Shown: in pieces, positions 17,829 to 26,571 of the stretch
How the letters are laid out: every line of letters starts with the position of its first letter
How positions within the stretch are numbered: position 1 is the first letter of the stretch
Notes under the pieces: generated by a model
Told to the model about the DNA's origin: nothing
Seen by the model: the letters and a program-made list of their open reading frames with translations, nothing else
Databases searched by the model: none
Position numbers and translations under genes: made by a program
Assembly (NCBI GenBank): GCA_016765135.1
Contig: JAESQN010000015.1
Location: forward strand, 62,001 to 126,000
DNA: 64,000 bases
Reading direction: 5' to 3'
Source: Robiginitomaculum sp.
GTDB lineage: Bacteria; Pseudomonadota; Alphaproteobacteria; Caulobacterales; Maricaulaceae

Positions 17829-18392
17829 CTACCTAAGTGAGCGGCGTTTAATCTCGGTCGGGGGACGGCGGTAGGTTTCCTTAAATACGGTGTTGAACCG
17901 GCGCAGGGATTTGAACCCGGCTTTATAAGCGATCTCGGTCATGGGCAGGGCGGTTTCGTCGAGCAGGCGTTTGGCTCTTTGCACCCGTGCGGTTTTTGCC
18001 GCTTGTCCGGGCGTGGTGCCAAGATGTTTTTGGAACAAGCGGCTAAGTTGCCGCGCACCCAAGCCGAGCCGCCCGGCAAAGCTTTCCGTATCCGTATCGT
18101 CCAGCGCACCGTCGTTAATAAGCCGCATGGCCCGTTCAACCGTGGTCTTTGTCCCGTTCCACGCCGGAGAAAACGGTGCGGTTTCCGGGCGACAGCGCAA
18201 GCATGGTCGGTAGCCTTTGTCTTCGCAAGCAGCGGCGCTTGGATAAAACGCAATATTTGCCGTTTTCGGCTGCGGTGCAGGACAAACCGGGCGGCAATAT
18301 ATCCGCGTGGTTTTCACGGCCGTAAAAAACACACCGTCATAGGCCGGGTCTTTGCGCAAGCGCGCTTCGTTACAGGTATCAAAATCCAACAT
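17829..18392 (-). CDS. adaA: Ada-type methylphosphotriester-accepting transcriptional activator (AdaA-like)
   Basis: The 187-residue product joins the Ada N-terminal zinc domain to an AraC-type DNA-binding domain and lacks the methylguanine transferase domain. Four cysteines match those of E. coli Ada: Cys33 and Cys37 in YCRPVC, Cys64 and Cys67 in PCLRCRP. Cys33 should accept the methyl group from DNA phosphotriesters and switch the protein into an activator. The AraC helices occupy about 90-187. The start at 18392 removes 46 upstream residues that have no counterpart in the family. It is divergent from a two-gene unit ending in ogt, so the adaptive alkylation response appears split between two proteins, as with AdaA/AdaB in Bacillus. 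Confidence 0.92.
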   Translation of the reverse strand: MLDFDTCNEARLRKDPAYDGVFFTAVKTTRIYCRPVCPAPQPKTANIAFYPSAAACEDKGYRPCLRCRPETAPFSPAWNGTKTTVERAMRLINDGALDDTDTESFAGRLGLGARQLSRLFQKHLGTTPGQAAKTARVQRAKRLLDETALPMTEIAYKAGFKSLRRFNTVFKETYRRPPTEIKRRSLR

Positions 18393-18460
18393 ACTGCATC
18401 CAAGCAAAATCCCCACGCTTTGGGAATAGCAAAAAACGACAATGTCCGTTTCCGGCCAGT

Positions 18461-18492
18461 TATAATTATATGTTGGTATATGGTCTTTCAAA
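18461..18492 (-). promoter_or_regulatory. Divergent promoter region between adaA and the mutase-ogt unit
   Basis: The symmetric TATAATTATA at 18461-18470 gives a TATAAT on both strands. On the minus strand it pairs with TTTGAA (18487-18492) at 16 bases, a fair promoter for adaA. The plus-strand -35 is poor (near 18438), as expected if an activator is needed. No clear Ada box is seen. Confidence 0.4.
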
Positions 18493-18515
18493 GCAAAACA
18501 AGTTTGGAGATGATA

Positions 18516-19277
18516 ATGACGACAAGACAAATACAGGCATTTAAGGATTTACATGTAAGCGGCAACCCGCTTGTCCTTTATAATATATGGGACGCGGGTA
18601 CGGCGAAAATTGTTGCGGATGCTGGTGCCAAAGCTATTGCAACGGGGAGTGCTTCTGTTGCGGGTGCGCATGGGTATCCGGACGGAGAAAAACTGCCGCT
18701 GGGGGCCGCTTTGCGTAATTTGAAACGGGTCATAGATGCTGTGGATATACCCGTGAGCATTGACCTGGAAGGCGGTTATGGGGCGGAGCCGCAAACGGTC
18801 GCTGATACGGTGATGCGGGCCGTAGATCTGGGTGCCGCAGGGTTTAATCTTGAAGACCAGGTCGTGGGCGCAGGCGCACTTTACGGTATCCCGGAACAAG
18901 CCGCCCGTATTGCGGCGGCGCGTAAAGCTTTGGACGGGGCCGGAGTTCCGGCCTTTATCAATGCCCGCACCGATGTGTTTTTACAGGCGGGCAGCAATAT
19001 TCAAATAGATGTTTTGTTGGACGAAGTTATACAAAGAGCGCAGGCTTACAACCAAGCAGGGGCAGACGGGTTGTTCGTACCCGGTCTGATTGATGCGGCG
19101 GCGATTAAAACGCTTTGCGAAATATCGCCTATGCCAGTCAATATTATGATGGGGCCAAATTGCCCGGACGCGGAAACTTTGGCCAAGCAGGGGGTTGCCC
19201 GTATCAGCTACGGCCCCGGGCCTTATGCAAGTGCCATGGAAGCGGTTGCGAAGCAGGCCAAGGCGGTTTATTCGTAA
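18516..19277 (+). CDS. Isocitrate lyase/phosphoenolpyruvate mutase superfamily protein
   Basis: The 253-residue protein has the PEP mutase/isocitrate lyase barrel. LYNIWDAGTAKI opens the barrel, SIDLEGGYG supplies the metal-binding acid residues, and AAGFNLEDQ and FINARTDVF are the later signature strands. The KKCGH cysteine motif of isocitrate and methylisocitrate lyases is not present, so it belongs to the uncharacterised mutase-like branch, whose members act on carbon-carbon or phosphorus-carbon bonds of 2-oxo acids. GGAG at 18505-18508 is best spaced for the ATG at 18516. It is followed by ogt 22 bases on and is probably in the same transcript. Why it sits in an alkylation-repair cluster is unclear. 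Confidence 0.88.
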   Translation: MTTRQIQAFKDLHVSGNPLVLYNIWDAGTAKIVADAGAKAIATGSASVAGAHGYPDGEKLPLGAALRNLKRVIDAVDIPVSIDLEGGYGAEPQTVADTVMRAVDLGAAGFNLEDQVVGAGALYGIPEQAARIAAARKALDGAGVPAFINARTDVFLQAGSNIQIDVLLDEVIQRAQAYNQAGADGLFVPGLIDAAAIKTLCEISPMPVNIMMGPNCPDAETLAKQGVARISYGPGPYASAMEAVAKQAKAVYS

Positions 19278-19299
19278 TGGGTAAAGCGGAGATATAGAT

Positions 19300-19854
19300 A
19301 TGCGAGATTTGAAGAAGACGTCTGATAAAATTTGCTATTATGATTATTTGGATACGCCGATTGGGTCTTTGTTATTGGCGGGGTGTGATGCGTATTTACG
19401 CTTTGTCAGCTTTCCCCCCATCGGTGAAGAAGCGGCGCAAGCGGGGCATGAGGGTCATATCCCGCGTGACCCTTTACCCGCGTGGAAACAAGACCGGACG
19501 AAATTCACCCAAGCCAGACAAGAACTGACGGAATATTTCGCAGGGACGCGTATAAAATTCACCGTGGCTATCAAATTGAGTGGCTCGGATTTCCAACGCT
19601 CGGTTTGGCAAGCACTGATCGACGTGCCTTACGGGGAGACCTGTTCTTATGGCGATATCGCCCACGCTATCAACAACCCGAAATCCTCACGCGCCGTTGG
19701 CGGGGCCAACAATGCTAATCCCATTCCGGTGATCGTGCCGTGCCACCGCATCATCGGTGCGGATAAATCCATGACTGGTTTTGGCGGCGGCATACCCACC
19801 AAAGAGTTTTTGCTTGACCTGGAAGGGCGGGTGGCAGGCACGAGGCTTTTATAA
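19300..19854 (+). CDS. ogt: Methylated-DNA-[protein]-cysteine S-methyltransferase
   Basis: The 184-residue suicide repair enzyme carries the acceptor Cys148 in IVPCHRII and the helix-turn-helix arginine finger region SSRAVGGANNANP. The upstream YGDIAHAI and FQRSVWQAL motifs are those of the MGMT family. It removes methyl or larger groups from O6 of guanine and O4 of thymine and is then inactivated. It follows the mutase-like gene closely and faces away from adaA, so damage sensing by AdaA plausibly raises its synthesis. A strong terminator follows 17 bases after the stop. Confidence 0.95.
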   Translation: MRDLKKTSDKICYYDYLDTPIGSLLLAGCDAYLRFVSFPPIGEEAAQAGHEGHIPRDPLPAWKQDRTKFTQARQELTEYFAGTRIKFTVAIKLSGSDFQRSVWQALIDVPYGETCSYGDIAHAINNPKSSRAVGGANNANPIPVIVPCHRIIGADKSMTGFGGGIPTKEFLLDLEGRVAGTRLL

Positions 19855-19871
19855 AATAGAAACTGCTATAA

Positions 19872-19903
19872 AAAAACCCGGTGCTGCTAGGCACCGGGTT
19901 TTT
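19872..19903. terminator. Bidirectional rho-independent terminator between ogt and hppA
   Basis: AAAAACCCGGTGC (19872-19884) and GCACCGGGTTTTT (19891-19903) pair perfectly around a six-base loop. T-runs on both strands let it serve the convergent ogt and hppA genes. Confidence 0.92.
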
Positions 19904-19928
19904 CGTTTTAGTATCAGACTCTGAGCCT

Positions 19929-21986
19929 TTAGGAGAATATTCCGTTTACCGTCAACAATGGTGCAATCACCAGGCTGACAATCGCCATGACATTGATCAG
20001 GATATTCATGGCCGGGCCGGATGTGTCCTTGAAGGGGTCACCAACCGTATCGCCAACAACAACCGCCATATGGGTGTCCGTACCCTTGCCGCCGTAATTG
20101 CCTTTTTCCACATATTTTTTGGCATTGTCCCAGGCACCGCCCGCATTGGCCATGAACAAAGCCATGAGCACACAGGTCAGTAAAGCCCCGGCCAGGAAAC
20201 CGCCGAGGGCTTCCGCACCCAGCACAAACCCAACCAGCGGCGGCACACCAACGGCGATTGCACCAGGAAGCAACATTTTCTTGAGCGCCGCTGTGGTGGC
20301 AATGTCTACGCATTTAGCCGTATCAGGCTCTGCTTTGCCTTCTAACAGACCAGGTATTTCCTTAAATTGACGCCGGATTTCATTGATCATTTCAAAGGCG
20401 GCATCGCCCACGGCGGTCATGGTAATGGCCGCGACCAGGAACGGAACTGTTCCGCCGATAAACAGACCAACCAAGACTTTCGGATTGGAAAGCTCCATGG
20501 AAAATGCTGCGTGGTGTGATTGCACCACTGCACCAAAAGCAACAATGATCGCCAAGGCGGCAAGTGCGGCTGCACCGATGGCAAAGCCCTTGCCAATCGC
20601 CGCCGTCGTATTGCCAAGCTCGTCAAGGCCGTCGGTGATTTCGCGCACCTCTTTGCCCATACCAGCCATTTCTGCAATACCGCCAGCATTATCAGCCACA
20701 GGGCCGTAAGCATCAATGGCCATAGTAATGCCGACCGTGGCCAACATGCCAACTGCGGCAATACCAACACCGTAAATACCGACCAAAGAGGTAGAGACGA
20801 AAACAATCGTTGCCAACACCAATAGAGGAATAACCACCGATTGCATACCAACGCTAAGACCCGTGATCATAACCGTTGCTGGTCCTGTTTTGCCGGATTT
20901 GGCGATTTTGCGCACAGGAGAACCACCAGTATAATATTCGGTGATCAAGCCAATGGCTACACCACCAGCCGCACCACTGGCAACAGCCAGCCAAACTTTA
21001 AGCGGTGTGTCAATATCGTCCAGAACGGACGTCTCAATACCTATTTTTTGAATAAGAACATAAGCAGCCGCCAAAAATAGAACCGGCGCACCCAAAGTAC
21101 CGATACGCAGTGCCGTTGCCGGAGCTGCGCCCGAGAATATTTTAACCACGCCGATCATCAAAATGGAAGCCACCAAGCCGATGGTTGCGAGTGCTAATGG
21201 CAAGAACATCAAGGCCGTACTGCCCATGATCGCAGCAATAGCGATAGAGGCAATCATGGCCCCGCAATAGCTTTCGAAAATATCACTGCCCATACCGGCA
21301 ACATCACCAACATTATCACCAACATTATCAGCGATTACACCTGGATTGCGCGGGTCGTCTTCGGGGATACCTGCTTCAAGCTTACCAACCAGGTCAGCGC
21401 CAACATCGGCAGACTTGGTGAAAATACCGCCGCCAATCCGCGAGAACAAAGCCACACAAGACGCGCCAATACCAAAGCCTTCAAGTGCATGTACATTGCG
21501 CTTTAAATTCTCTGGCGATAAATCGCCGCCAAGGCCGTAGACCATAAACAAACCGCCCAAGCCAATCAGGCCAAGCGCCGCAACGCACAAGCCCATGATG
21601 GAGCCGCCGAAAAATGCAACAGTAAGCGCTTTGGCTGAGCCATGATCTTTCGCCGCCGTTGCCGTACGCACATTGGCCTTAGTGGCCGCATACATGCCGA
21701 GCCAACCCGCAATAGAGGAGGATACTGCCCCGACGATGACGGCTATACCGGTTTCCTTACCCAGAGCGAGCCAGACAATAATGGTCAACACCACCAAAAA
21801 CATGGTCAGCATTTTGTATTCGCGTTTCATAAACACCATAGCGCCCAAATGGATTTGGTCGCCTATTTTTTTGACCTTGTCATCGCCCTCAGGATATCTT
21901 TTGACAATAAAATACAAGGCAAGCGCAATCAAAAGACCAAAGATGCCAACGATTGGCGGCAGTTTTACAAGTTCAGAAATAGACAT
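19929..21986 (-). CDS. hppA: Membrane-bound ion-translocating pyrophosphatase
   Basis: The 685-residue integral membrane protein has about 16 transmembrane helices. It carries the substrate-site motifs of membrane pyrophosphatases: the acidic run [11 protein letters not shown], the paired [16 protein letters not shown], and [16 protein letters not shown], plus the late [14 protein letters not shown]. Pyrophosphate hydrolysis drives proton or sodium export to the periplasm. The segment [10 protein letters not shown] has Ala where the potassium-independent class has Lys (GNTTKA), so a potassium-dependent enzyme is predicted. A G-rich ribosome binding site precedes the ATG. The soluble pyrophosphatase gene lies upstream on the same strand, about 200 bases away. 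Confidence 0.96.
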   Translation of the reverse strand: MSISELVKLPPIVGIFGLLIALALYFIVKRYPEGDDKVKKIGDQIHLGAMVFMKREYKMLTMFLVVLTIIVWLALGKETGIAVIVGAVSSSIAGWLGMYAATKANVRTATAAKDHGSAKALTVAFFGGSIMGLCVAALGLIGLGGLFMVYGLGGDLSPENLKRNVHALEGFGIGASCVALFSRIGGGIFTKSADVGADLVGKLEAGIPEDDPRNPGVIADNVGDNVGDVAGMGSDIFESYCGAMIASIAIAAIMGSTALMFLPLALATIGLVASILMIGVVKIFSGAAPATALRIGTLGAPVLFLAAAYVLIQKIGIETSVLDDIDTPLKVWLAVASGAAGGVAIGLITEYYTGGSPVRKIAKSGKTGPATVMITGLSVGMQSVVIPLLVLATIVFVSTSLVGIYGVGIAAVGMLATVGITMAIDAYGPVADNAGGIAEMAGMGKEVREITDGLDELGNTTAAIGKGFAIGAAALAALAIIVAFGAVVQSHHAAFSMELSNPKVLVGLFIGGTVPFLVAAITMTAVGDAAFEMINEIRRQFKEIPGLLEGKAEPDTAKCVDIATTAALKKMLLPGAIAVGVPPLVGFVLGAEALGGFLAGALLTCVLMALFMANAGGAWDNAKKYVEKGNYGGKGTDTHMAVVVGDTVGDPFKDTSGPAMNILINVMAIVSLVIAPLLTVNGIFS

Positions 21987-22183
21987 AGTTCCCCCTTAAG
22001 GATTATTATAAAGCCCAAAATTTGGTTATGGACGTTTTAAGGAGAATATTGCGGTTGTCTAGGTTTTTTTAGGGAGTTTTTGGGAGGGGTGTACTTTCTT
22101 TCCTTCCTTCATTTTTCATGGGGGGAACAGCTTCACTCTGGCGCAAGACGATAGATTGTCCCCCCCATCAAACCCAAATTGCT

Positions 22184-22708
22184 CTAACTATAAGCTTTAA
22201 TCGCCGCTTTGATCATTTCGCCGGCTTTGTTGCGGTCGGCCCAGCCTTTGATTTTTACCCATTTGTCGGCTTCCAGGTCTTTATAGTGTTCGAAAAAATG
22301 CGGGATGCGTTGTTGCAGGACTTCTGGCAGGTCTTTGTAAGAATTCACCTGATCGTAAAACGGGGTTAATTTGCTATGGGGTACGGCGACGATCTTTTCG
22401 TCAAAGCCAGCCTCGTCTTCCATCAACAATACGCCGACCGGTCTGGCTCTTACCACACAGCCCGGCATCAATGCTCGCTGGCCGACCACCAACACATCAC
22501 ACGGATCACCGTCGTCGCTCAAAGTGTGGGGAATAAATCCGTAATTACACGGATAGCGCATGGCGGTATATAAAAACCTGTCAACAAACATAGCCCCGGA
22601 GGCTTTGTCCATCTCGTATTTTATCGGCTCGCCGCCGAGCGGCACCTCAATAATAACATTGATGTCAAAGGGCGGGTTTTCCCCAACTGCAATTTTGGAC
22701 ATATCCAT
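22184..22708 (-). CDS. ppa: Soluble inorganic pyrophosphatase, family I
   Basis: The 174-residue enzyme is a typical bacterial family I pyrophosphatase. The metal-binding signature DGDPCDVLV is present, along with the upstream [12 protein letters not shown] and KYEMDK motifs and the later [11 protein letters not shown]. It hydrolyses cytosolic pyrophosphate released by biosynthesis. The ATG at 22708 is preferred because GAGG lies six bases before it; a GTG four codons upstream is less likely. With hppA just downstream, the cell has both a heat-releasing and an energy-conserving outlet for pyrophosphate in one neighbourhood. Confidence 0.96.
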   Translation of the reverse strand: MDMSKIAVGENPPFDINVIIEVPLGGEPIKYEMDKASGAMFVDRFLYTAMRYPCNYGFIPHTLSDDGDPCDVLVVGQRALMPGCVVRARPVGVLLMEDEAGFDEKIVAVPHSKLTPFYDQVNSYKDLPEVLQQRIPHFFEHYKDLEADKWVKIKGWADRNKAGEMIKAAIKAYS

Positions 22709-22882
22709 GACGAGCCTCACACTATATATAATGGGCGTTTAAATAAAGCAGGCGGACGGTGGGTCAAGGGGAAAACTGATGATTGAACATATAATGAAGC
22801 TGTCTGAATTAAATTTGTAGCAATATTATTTGCCCGGACTATGGTAGGAAAAACCAGAGCTATCACGGGCAGGACAGACACT

Positions 22883-23422
22883 ATGAACGAAAAAGAAAAG
22901 GCCTTGCGCTTAAAGCGGTTGTGGGATTTGGCCCCCATGTTTGTTGAAGGCACGCCCCATGCCAAATTTTTGGGCATCAAATTTGTGGCCATTGATTTGG
23001 GCCGTGCTACATTAAGTTTGCCTTATTCTGAAAAACTGGTCGGCAATACCGATACCAAGGTTTTACACGGCGGCGTTTTGACGGCTTTGCTGGACCAGGC
23101 CAGTGGTTTGGCAGCCGTGTCGTCCTTTGACGATACCGTGCCGGTTGCAACGCTTGATTTGCGTATTGATTATATGCGGGCGGCGCGACCTGGGAAGATC
23201 ATTATTGCGGAAGCCCATGCCTATAAAACCACGCGCCATATCGCCTTTGTCAGGGCGATTGCCCACGACGGTGATGTGGACGACCCGGTGGCAACCTCCC
23301 AAGCCAGTTTCATGACCACGGCACGTGGGTTTAAAACCAATACGGACACCCTAGCCCAGACATTGGCACGCACGGAGGCGATCAAGGATTTGCCGCCAAC
23401 AACAAAGAAGGGTGCGCCATGA
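22883..23422 (+). CDS. PaaI-type hotdog-fold thioesterase (first of two)
   Basis: The 179-residue protein has the hotdog-fold pattern of PaaI/YbgC thioesterases: HGGVLTALLDQASGLA forms the central helix, followed by TLDLRIDYMRAARPG. It should hydrolyse an acyl-CoA. The ATG at 22883 follows AGGACAG. Its stop overlaps the start of a second thioesterase as ATGA, and a MATE exporter follows, so the three form an operon with translational coupling. The two thioesterases differ clearly in sequence and may form a heterodimer or act on different chain types. Substrate unknown. Confidence 0.9.
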   Translation: MNEKEKALRLKRLWDLAPMFVEGTPHAKFLGIKFVAIDLGRATLSLPYSEKLVGNTDTKVLHGGVLTALLDQASGLAAVSSFDDTVPVATLDLRIDYMRAARPGKIIIAEAHAYKTTRHIAFVRAIAHDGDVDDPVATSQASFMTTARGFKTNTDTLAQTLARTEAIKDLPPTTKKGAP

Positions 23423-23919
23423 CACAAGAAGCCCAACCCCAAATAACAGAAGCCAAAATCGCTGAAGCTTTGTCCCGCATTCCTTATGCTAAAGAGCTGG
23501 CTATACGGCCATTGCTGATGGGCGATGAACTGACATTGATATTGCCCTACGAACCGCACATTATCGGCAATCCCATGCTACAAGCCCTGCACGGCGGCGC
23601 GGTGGGCGCATTTATGGAAACGGCGGCCATTGTACAATTGTGGTTGATGCCCAACTCTAAGTCACTGCCGAAACCACTGCCCAAGCCCATTGGCATCAAT
23701 ATTGATTATTTGCGCCGGGGCAAACCGCAAGATACATTTGCCCGCGCCATAATCGCCAAGCAAGGCTCAAGGGTGGCCAATGTCCGGGTGCGGGCTTGGC
23801 AAAATCGATACGACGAGCCGATTTCAATTTTACATGGGCATTTCCTGATTGCCAAAGCAGATAAAGCAGATAAAGCAGGTAAAGAGAGGGCGGGCGATAA
23901 AAAAACCGATAAGCAATAG
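23419..23919 (+). CDS. PaaI-type hotdog-fold thioesterase (second of two)
   Basis: The 166-residue protein repeats the hotdog pattern (ALHGGAVGAFMETAAIVQLW, INIDYLRRGKPQD). It overlaps the first thioesterase by four bases and the MATE gene by one (TAGTG). The C-terminal tail is a short Lys-rich repeat (KADKADKAGKE) encoded by nine-base repeats near 23851-23880; being a multiple of three, these do not threaten the frame. The coupled pair is often found where two different subunits act together, but that is inference. Confidence 0.88.
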   Translation: MTQEAQPQITEAKIAEALSRIPYAKELAIRPLLMGDELTLILPYEPHIIGNPMLQALHGGAVGAFMETAAIVQLWLMPNSKSLPKPLPKPIGINIDYLRRGKPQDTFARAIIAKQGSRVANVRVRAWQNRYDEPISILHGHFLIAKADKADKAGKERAGDKKTDKQ

Positions 23920-25301
23920 TGTCCTCTACACCCGTTCTCAAACCCCCGGCGCAAAAACGGCTAACCCGTAAAATAGTTTTGATCGGTGCTTTGCCGATTA
24001 TGCTAGCCAATGCTGGCGCGCCCTTGGTCGGATTTGTTGATACCTGGGTGGTCGGGAATTTTGAGGGCAGAGAGGCTTTGGCAGGCATTGGACTTGGGGC
24101 CGTAATATTCGGAATTTTCTATTGGGGTTTCGGGTTTTTGCGCATGAGTACGGCGGGTTTATCAGCCCAGGCCGATGGGGCAGACGACCAGCACTCCGTG
24201 CAGGCACATCTGTTCAGAGCCGTACCCATGGGCTTTGCTATCGGTATGGTGATCTTGTTGTTGCAAGGTTTTTTAATCCACGGGATTATGCAGTTTTTCC
24301 CCGCCGAAAGCGCCGTAGCAGACGGGGCGCGAGATTATCTTCATGCTAGAATATGGGGCCTGCCTGCGATATTGTCTTCCATCGCACTCATGGGTTGGTT
24401 TATTGGACTGGCCAGGCCGGGGCGGGCCTTGCAAATGCAGATCGTCCTTAATCTGATCAATGCGCCATTATCATTGCTGTTTGTTGTTAAATTTGGTTGG
24501 GGTTTGTCCGGTGTCGGATATGCTTCTGCTATTGCAGAATGGTGCGGGCTGTTGGCAGGTTTGATGTTGGCTCTGGGCGAGATAAAATCGCGAGGCGGTT
24601 TTGACAAGCTTGCGACACGCTTGATGGTTTTGCTGGATGTGGAAGCTTTGAAAAAACTCGCTACCGCCAACGGCAATATTTTTGTCCGCACGGTGGCGCT
24701 GACCTTGGGTTTCACATTTTTTGCCCGAGCCGCCACCGAACAAGGCACGACATTTCTCGCTGCACATACCGTGTTGATGCAGTTTATCACCATGATTGCC
24801 CTGGTGCTTGATAGCTTTGCCAATGTGGCCGAAGCGCGTGTGGGGTCTGCTTACGGGGCAGGCGACAAAAGACGGTTTAACAGGGCCGTGCGCTTGACCT
24901 CGGAGTTCTCCTTTATATTTGCCCTCTTGTGCGGACTGCTTGTCTACATTTTAGGCCCGTGGGTCATTGACCAATTGACCACGGATGTAGCGGTACGGGC
25001 CACCGCACGTTTATATTTGCCCTATTGCGCATTGACGCCGATCCTCGGCTTTGCTGCCTGGCAATTGGACGGTATTTTTATCGGCATCACGAGAACCGCC
25101 GCAATGCGTAATGCCGGGGTGGTGGCGGTGCTAATATATTTGCTGGCCCATTATACCCTTGAACCAAAATTTGGCGGAGCCGGGGTTTGGTCGGCATTTT
25201 TGATTTATTATGTGGCCAGGGCGGTGACGATGTTGCCCGCCTGGCCAAGTATCAAGCGTGATTTATCAGGAATATCGGTCGAAAATGACCGAAAAACTTA
25301 A
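23919..25301 (+). CDS. MATE-family efflux transporter, DinF-like
   Basis: The 460-residue membrane protein has about twelve transmembrane helices in two similar halves. The opening PIMLANAGAPLVGFVDTWVVG is typical of the DinF branch of MATE transporters, as are the later VLMQFITMIALVLDSFANVAEARVG and DGIFIGITRT. Such carriers exchange sodium or protons for organic cations. It begins at a GTG that shares a base with the stop of the preceding thioesterase, so it is translated as part of that three-gene unit. A role in exporting a product of the thioesterases is possible but unsupported by anything else in the sequence. Confidence 0.92.
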   Translation: MSSTPVLKPPAQKRLTRKIVLIGALPIMLANAGAPLVGFVDTWVVGNFEGREALAGIGLGAVIFGIFYWGFGFLRMSTAGLSAQADGADDQHSVQAHLFRAVPMGFAIGMVILLLQGFLIHGIMQFFPAESAVADGARDYLHARIWGLPAILSSIALMGWFIGLARPGRALQMQIVLNLINAPLSLLFVVKFGWGLSGVGYASAIAEWCGLLAGLMLALGEIKSRGGFDKLATRLMVLLDVEALKKLATANGNIFVRTVALTLGFTFFARAATEQGTTFLAAHTVLMQFITMIALVLDSFANVAEARVGSAYGAGDKRRFNRAVRLTSEFSFIFALLCGLLVYILGPWVIDQLTTDVAVRATARLYLPYCALTPILGFAAWQLDGIFIGITRTAAMRNAGVVAVLIYLLAHYTLEPKFGGAGVWSAFLIYYVARAVTMLPAWPSIKRDLSGISVENDRKT

Positions 25302-25389
25302 AATTCTGTACTTTGGTAAGACATTTTTTAGAAAGAAGAGGCTAATTTGATCACAATTATGCCCTATTTGGGCTTTGAAGGGATTGAAC

Positions 25390-26571
25390 ATGTCTGTTGA
25401 CGAAGTATTGGCATCAAATTTATGGCTTTGGCCTGACCCGCTTCTTAAGCGGGATCGGGGTGGACGAATCATGTTTGTCAACGCAGCTTTCTTGCAGTTA
25501 TATGGTGGCCAGGCCCAGGATTGGTACGGCAAACCATTGTCAGGCTGGCCTGCGCCTGTAACAAACGGCGCACAAAGATTTGAGACACGCGCCGGTGAAG
25601 GCGTACATGAAAACGTCTATGATTGGGTTGAAAGCGTTATGGCTGACGGCAGTGCCATGGCAATTGCTCGCAATGTGACAATATTTATGGCGCCGCAAGC
25701 CGAGCCACAAGCACCAGTAGCTCAACCGCCCGTGGCTGTTGAAACGCCTCAGCAAGTTTCAGTGCAGGACGCAAACCCCGCACTTGCTCCCGCACAGGCA
25801 CCTCAACAAGCAGCACCTAACCTTGCGCCAGAAATTGACGAAATGCGCGCCCAGCGCGCAGAAGAATATGCCCATGAAGATAACCGGGCAGATCTAATTC
25901 AAAACCAAAACCCGGAAATGAGCGAGCCGCCAGAGTCTCAGGTCATGTCAGAAGTCCCGGTCAAGCCACCGGTAACAGAGGTGAGAGAAGAAAGGCGCAT
26001 GATCGAGCGCCGCGCACTGCCCATAAAAGATAGCACCGCTGTATTGGGGTCTAACTGGCGTGATGAAGTGATTGCCAAAGCAGTTGGTGCAACGGGCCTC
26101 GACGGTGCAGACGAACAAATAGACGCCGCAAAACATCTCGAAATGGGTGAGGCGGTAGAAGGCACCTCGGTGAAATCTGCAGAAGGTTTACTGATCCTTT
26201 TGGCTGAAGATAATGCCATCAATGCGCTTTTGACCCGTACATTGCTTGAGGCAGATGGTGCAGAAGTTGATACGGTTGAAGACGGGGCTTTGGCCTTGGC
26301 TGCGGTGGGACAAAAGAAATATGACCTGATATTCATGGACATGCGCATGCCTAATATGGACGGGCTGGAATCCACCCGAAAAATCCGTGCCACTGGTGCA
26401 AACATGCCGATTATTGCCCTGACCGCCAATGCTTTTGATGATGACCGCAATGCCTGTTTCGATTCCGGTATGAACGACTTCATGACCAAACCAGTAAGCG
26501 CCGAAGAATTGTCAGAAATGGTAGAGAATTGGACAAAGAAGGATGAAGGCGACAAGAGGCTGGCGGGTTAG
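25390..26571 (+). CDS. PAS-like/receiver-domain protein without a kinase domain
   Basis: The 393-residue protein has a PAS-like N-terminal domain at about 8-100 (GRIMFVNAAFLQLYGG). A linker at about 105-155 is rich in Pro, Gln and Ala, and a further charged region contains EERRMIERRALP. A complete receiver domain lies at about 266-385. The phosphoacceptor is Asp317 in FMDMRMP; the acidic pair in LLAEDN and the Lys in MTKPVS are present. No histidine-kinase or output domain is visible, so it must receive phosphate from another kinase or phosphotransferase. The start at 25390 follows AAGGGA. It resembles the ends of a hybrid kinase with the catalytic middle missing. The neighbours give no clue to its partner. 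Confidence 0.88.
   Translation: MSVDEVLASNLWLWPDPLLKRDRGGRIMFVNAAFLQLYGGQAQDWYGKPLSGWPAPVTNGAQRFETRAGEGVHENVYDWVESVMADGSAMAIARNVTIFMAPQAEPQAPVAQPPVAVETPQQVSVQDANPALAPAQAPQQAAPNLAPEIDEMRAQRAEEYAHEDNRADLIQNQNPEMSEPPESQVMSEVPVKPPVTEVREERRMIERRALPIKDSTAVLGSNWRDEVIAKAVGATGLDGADEQIDAAKHLEMGEAVEGTSVKSAEGLLILLAEDNAINALLTRTLLEADGAEVDTVEDGALALAAVGQKKYDLIFMDMRMPNMDGLESTRKIRATGANMPIIALTANAFDDDRNACFDSGMNDFMTKPVSAEELSEMVENWTKKDEGDKRLAG

Noticed and set aside
17979-18515. N-terminal extension of the PEP-mutase-like frame
   Set aside because: It is antisense to adaA and has no family similarity; GGAG with the ATG at 18516 gives the proper start.
22118-22168. Inverted repeat ATGGGGGG/CCCCCCAT downstream of ppa
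   Set aside because: The loop is 27 bases and no T-run follows on the minus strand, so I do not call it a terminator.
23851-23880. Nine-base repeats in the second thioesterase
   Set aside because: A coding Lys/Ala repeat in multiples of three; it cannot shift the frame and is probably a plain disordered tail.
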